Source of the DNA: Beaufortia kweichowensis
Lineage: Eukaryota > Chordata > Actinopteri > Cypriniformes > Gastromyzontidae
NCBI GenBank assembly: GCA_019155185.1
Contig: CM032809.1
Location: 12,450,295-12,514,294, forward strand
Length of the DNA: 64,000 nt
Direction: 5' to 3'
Numbering within the stretch: the first letter of the stretch is position 1; each line of letters starts with the position of its first letter. Below, one piece after another: positions 60,420 through 64,000 of the stretch. The notes beneath the pieces are model-generated. The model was not told the DNA's origin. It saw nothing but the letters and a program-made list of their open reading frames with translations, and did not search any database. Both the position numbers and the translations under genes were made by a program.

Positions 60420-62800
60420 GTGTATTAAAACAAATCATGAGCCTTACGTCACTGGGGATGAAATCGTACAAAAATACATGACAATTCTCGTAAAATGTCA
60501 GACTGCGTTGGAATTAATAAAAAAGAACCAGATGGATTATGGTCACAAGAACTTGGGGATTGTTTCTTAAAATATGCTATTTTTCTTTATACAAAACTTC
60601 ATTTATTTTTAAATGAATTAATAAAACTTAATAAATTTTTGGATTAATGGAAAAATGTGAAAGGTTTGGTTATTTTGGTTTGCCTAGAAAAAGGTGATAC
60701 CGTAAATCATCAGTGAATTCTCACTGCTTTCACTAAAATTATATTTAGAAACACAAAGAAGTATTTTCGATTAAATAAACAAAAGCTTTTCTTTCTCATG
60801 TTTATTTCTTTATTTACACGAAAATAGACTATTTCTATTCCACTTTGTTTGTGTCGCTTTAAATTAACAAATTAATCGACATCTGGCTGGCTGCTTTGCA
60901 ATGAGCTGGATTTGTTTGAAAGAAACAGCCCTTAACGTTATGAATAATTTCATGTGTCAACACATGAAAATTGATTTGTCAGAAGCACACAAACCGATGC
61001 CTTCATTTTCTGCTGATAACCTGTACCCTTTCTACTGGCTTTGAGCAATATCTTTCTCCTGCTTCATTTTATTATCCTGCTTGTTGACTTTATTATTTAA
61101 ACTCTGCGTGAAGAATATGCATTACACTGACCATAAATCCTCCCTGTAAGGTTTAAACTCAATCAAGCGTTTTGAACTAATTACACATTGTGTAAATGTT
61201 ATAGTTCAACACATAACACTTGGCAGCTGTACTTGTCACTTAGACAGATAATAATACATTGCACTCCGGAGTAACAACCACTGTTCCGTGTAATATATCG
61301 TTTGGAGACATATCTCCAGCAAGGACCCCCGAGTGATGAATTCCTGATATTCATGAACTCCTCACGTAAAACGAAAAACACGGTAAATGCCATCAAATGG
61401 CTTAAGCGCCTGTTAAAGTGTGTATCTCAGTCTGGACTCTCCTCAAAGAAGCTGGAAGCGTGGATTTTGCCCTTTCTTAAAGGTTGCAGTCTGTACGCTC
61501 CTGTTTTATCACTTTCTCACTGTGTGCCTAGACAAAAGCATAGAGATTACCCCAGAGTTTTCCCATAATCCCTGAGGTTAGACACTTTCTTTACCTTACT
61601 GTGTGAAAAACAATCTGAGCCGAGTGTCATGCACTTGTCAATACTGGTGCACAGGATCTTGGGCAGAGTAAGCACATTTTTTATTGTAAGAACCATAAAA
61701 ACGACCATAAAAGAAGAAACATGGTTAAATACTCTTTAGGGAGTTAGGGAAAATATGACACATGGAGTGAATGTGATTGCATCTTTTTGTTCAGAGAGAT
61801 TGATTTTGGCTCGCACACTCTTTCGCAGTTGTATTGTGCAGTTACTACTTGTTTTATGAGTGAAGTGGCATTCAGAAATATTAATTTGCACGACGAGGGC
61901 ACCATGTTGAAGTGGCGGTAACAAAACAAACCACCTCCGCTTAAACGCCTTTATTCAAAACACTTTGGAGTGTTCCTTACCGTTGTACGAGTTAAGACCG
62001 CACGCTCTCAACTGAATACAGATTTTGTCTCGAATCATTGATTTTAGCGTTCAATGCCGAGCAAATTCTCTTACTTGACTAAAGACGCACATCATCCACC
62101 GCAGTATTTGTTAAAGTTCAACATCTCTCCGACTATCAGCTGATTGCAGCCGACAGCGCTGATGGTTTACTGAAGCTCTGTAATGGAAGTATATAAGAAG
62201 ATGAGACTCTCTCAGGCTAATGAGGTATTATTTTTCACACAATCTAATCATTCAAAGAGCAAAGGAAGCATTATTGATTTGATCTGTGAAGAGTCTCTGG
62301 AGAACGATGGAAAGCGGTTGTTTGTCTGCAAACTTTTTTGCACGATTTACCCGGTTTGGCTTCAATGGAGCCTTTCTTCCTGTTTGCCGTTACAGCCAAA
62401 CAACTTCATAAATCTACAATCGAATTGCTAACATTCGTTAGGCTTCGTGCGAAGACAGATCTGACCAGTTTTGTGAAGATTGGAGAACATTTTTAAGAGC
62501 TGCTTTGCAAAAATGGCCGAGAGGTGTATCGCAGACCTCAGAAAATCGGTTATTATTAGATTCTGCAAACTTAAAGGAATAAATAAAGAAATGATTTTTC
62601 GAGTTTAAGCCAATTATAATGATGTTTAACTATAAATAATATTTTGACCCTTAGTTGGACTGTCTATTAGCATGCCAAAACTGCTCAAATAACCATTGTT
62701 CAAACCGTTTCTACGGTCTCCCTTGAATCAACCACAAATACTCAGAGCTTGTAAAGCATTTTATTAGAATTACCCATTATCAGCAGTCTTGGCTATAAAC
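60420..62800. other. intergenic, no gene; unique blocks near 61060-61560 and 61960-62430
   Basis: Two blocks less AT-rich than their flanks may be regulatory or part of the sdhaf3 3' region. Frames at 61302 and 62183 show no known domain. Confidence 0.3.
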
Positions 62801-62810
62801 AAGAGTACTT

Positions 62811-62816
62811 TATTAT
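62811..62816 (-). terminator. poly(A) signal of sdhaf3
   Basis: Minus-strand AATAAA 29 bases after the stop codon. A second hexamer lies at 62762-62767. Confidence 0.6.
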
Positions 62817-62844
62817 AAGTCCAAATATCTCCCAATGGGGAGCG

Positions 62845-63039
62845 TTACTTTGGCGTATCCTCCTCTTGAACGTTAAACTGCCGGTTGGGTTTTGTAGACT
62901 CAAGCATGAGCTGGTAAAGCTGCCCGATCTGCTCGTCCTCAAAGTCTTTGAGTTTCTGATCTGATAAATTTGCCCCGAACACCACCTTTCTGGTTTCCAT
63001 TGCTTCCAGCACTTGTGTCTGCAGGGTGTCTTTGTAGAT
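62845..63039 (-). CDS. sdhaf3: succinate dehydrogenase assembly factor 3, last exon
   Basis: The 64 codons follow a strong acceptor (tatgtgcag). They read IYKDTLQTQV, then FGANLSDQKL, DEQIGQLYQLM and STKPNRQF before the stop at 62845. This matches the C-terminal half of the LYR-family protein SDHAF3 (ACN9; human has FRDEQIGQLQELM and TKPNRQF). The protein acts in the mitochondrial matrix and protects the iron-sulphur subunit SdhB during complex II assembly. The N-terminal exon with the LYR motif lies beyond the right edge of the window. The codons upstream of 63039 in the same frame are intron. Position next to tac1 agrees with vertebrate synteny. Confidence 0.93.
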   Translation of the reverse strand: MYKDTLQTQVLEAMETRKVVFGANLSDQKLKDFEDEQIGQLYQLMLESTKPNRQFNVQEEDTPK

Positions 63040-64000
63040 CTGCACATAAAAAAAGTGCCAAGAATATTCATGAACAATGATAAAGCAACAAAAGCTATTC
63101 GTCCAACATTCAACATTATACATCAGATACAGTATCTTCTGTTCGGCTGTGACTATTTGTGTGTAAAGTCTCACATTAAGTATGGACAGCCAAACTGCTT
63201 GTCAATTGTCGCATGTGCGACTATGTAGGACACAGAGTTACTTTAGCTGTTACAACAGTTCTTTTGGTAGGTAACCAATGCCTTGATGCATGTGTCACAC
63301 TTGTATTGGTCTCTGTATTGATTTTACACACAGACCGAAGTCAAAAATTCATTTGATAGAGCGCTATTGATTTACTATAACGCACTCTGGCAGAATTTAT
63401 TTCTCTTAGTTTGAAATTCATTGATTGCAATTCACATGATGAAACGTGGGTCACAGGGGTTGTCAAGGTGAGTGTTTGATCTCACTGAATCTATTAAGGT
63501 CTAATGGAGGTCAATATCTGCTGGATTATATCTCTCTTCCATGGAACTGAAATCACTCCCTCTATTCAACAATTACTATCGGTTTGGAAGTTCAAGTCCT
63601 ACAGTACAAAACTGACATTTGTCTTCTGTTTAGGAGTCTGAGTTGCAAACCAATCTGTTCGTTTTAAAAGAACAATTACATAACGCCATAATACGTTTTG
63701 ACTTCTGAAAGGGCTGGATGCTAAATTGCATAAGAAATATAGGAACTGAATAATTTGTGACATTATTTCCTGTAAGACACATGGGGTAATGTGTCTTTTC
63801 TCTTGTAATTAAGTTTATTTTTCAGAGCCATTTGGATATAGTAGGATTTTCTTGTATGAAGCACAAACTTTAATCAAGTTAAAATACTCTAAACAAAGAA
63901 AAAAGATGATATATTATACAAACAGAAATACAAACAGGAGAACGAAAAATTGGTAAAGGAATCATTAAGAATCGTTAATGACACTTTAAGTCATTTAATG
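63040..64000 (-). other. sdhaf3 intron
   Basis: No exon or repeat recognised. The first coding exon must lie to the right of the window. Confidence 0.6.

Overview
The window is nuclear DNA from a teleost fish, most likely a cypriniform. It shows spliced vertebrate genes with GT-AG introns, AT-rich spacers, fish-type transposons (hAT, Tc1-like, CACTA/EnSpm-like, a Ty3/Gypsy chromovirus, many fold-back MITEs), and a substance P sequence, KPRPHQFIGLM, known from bony fish including goldfish. The gene order asns (+), tac1 (-), sdhaf3 (-) matches the ASNS-TAC1-SDHAF3 neighbourhood of other vertebrates.

Layout: the left 36.9 kb is a tandem array of three asns-tac1 units, each with the two genes tail to tail. 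Unit 1 (1 to about 5553, cut by the window edge) holds an asns pseudogene and a wrecked tac1. Unit 2 (about 6812-16640) holds the only asns whose reading frame I can follow from ATG to stop (560 codons in 11 coding exons) and a tac1 that keeps its four downstream coding exons but has no signal-peptide exon. Unit 3 (about 18908-36900) holds an asns intact except for one missing base in exon 4, and the only complete tac1 (114 codons, 5 coding exons, TATA box). On this sequence the array supplies one intact asns and one intact tac1, in different units.

Unit 3 asns is swollen in intron 1 by a 7.9 kb, internally deleted Ty3/Gypsy chromovirus on the minus strand, flanked by a 5-bp CCAAT duplication. 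Its 3' LTR is split by a 1.7 kb CACTG...CAGTG element. A 1.6 kb segment running from asns exon 1 through the LTR into that element was then tandemly duplicated. The spacers between units also carry transposons: a 550-bp hAT-like element with a perfect 8-bp target duplication (5883-6432), and a 1.16 kb hAT/Tip100-like element next to a transposase C-terminal fragment (16843-18335).

From 37 to 62.8 kb I see no gene. This intergenic stretch upstream of tac1 holds scattered MITEs, a degraded Tc1-like element, a tRNA-derived SINE, a roughly 280-bp CT microsatellite and a few unique segments that could be regulatory. The last coding exon of sdhaf3 lies at 62845-63039 on the minus strand, and the rest of the window is its intron.

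Functionally, asns makes asparagine from aspartate and glutamine, and tac1 encodes the precursor of substance P and neurokinin A. sdhaf3 encodes a mitochondrial assembly factor for succinate dehydrogenase. Their grouping looks like conserved vertebrate synteny rather than a shared pathway. Exon boundaries were assigned by eye from splice signals, reading phase and remembered family sequence.
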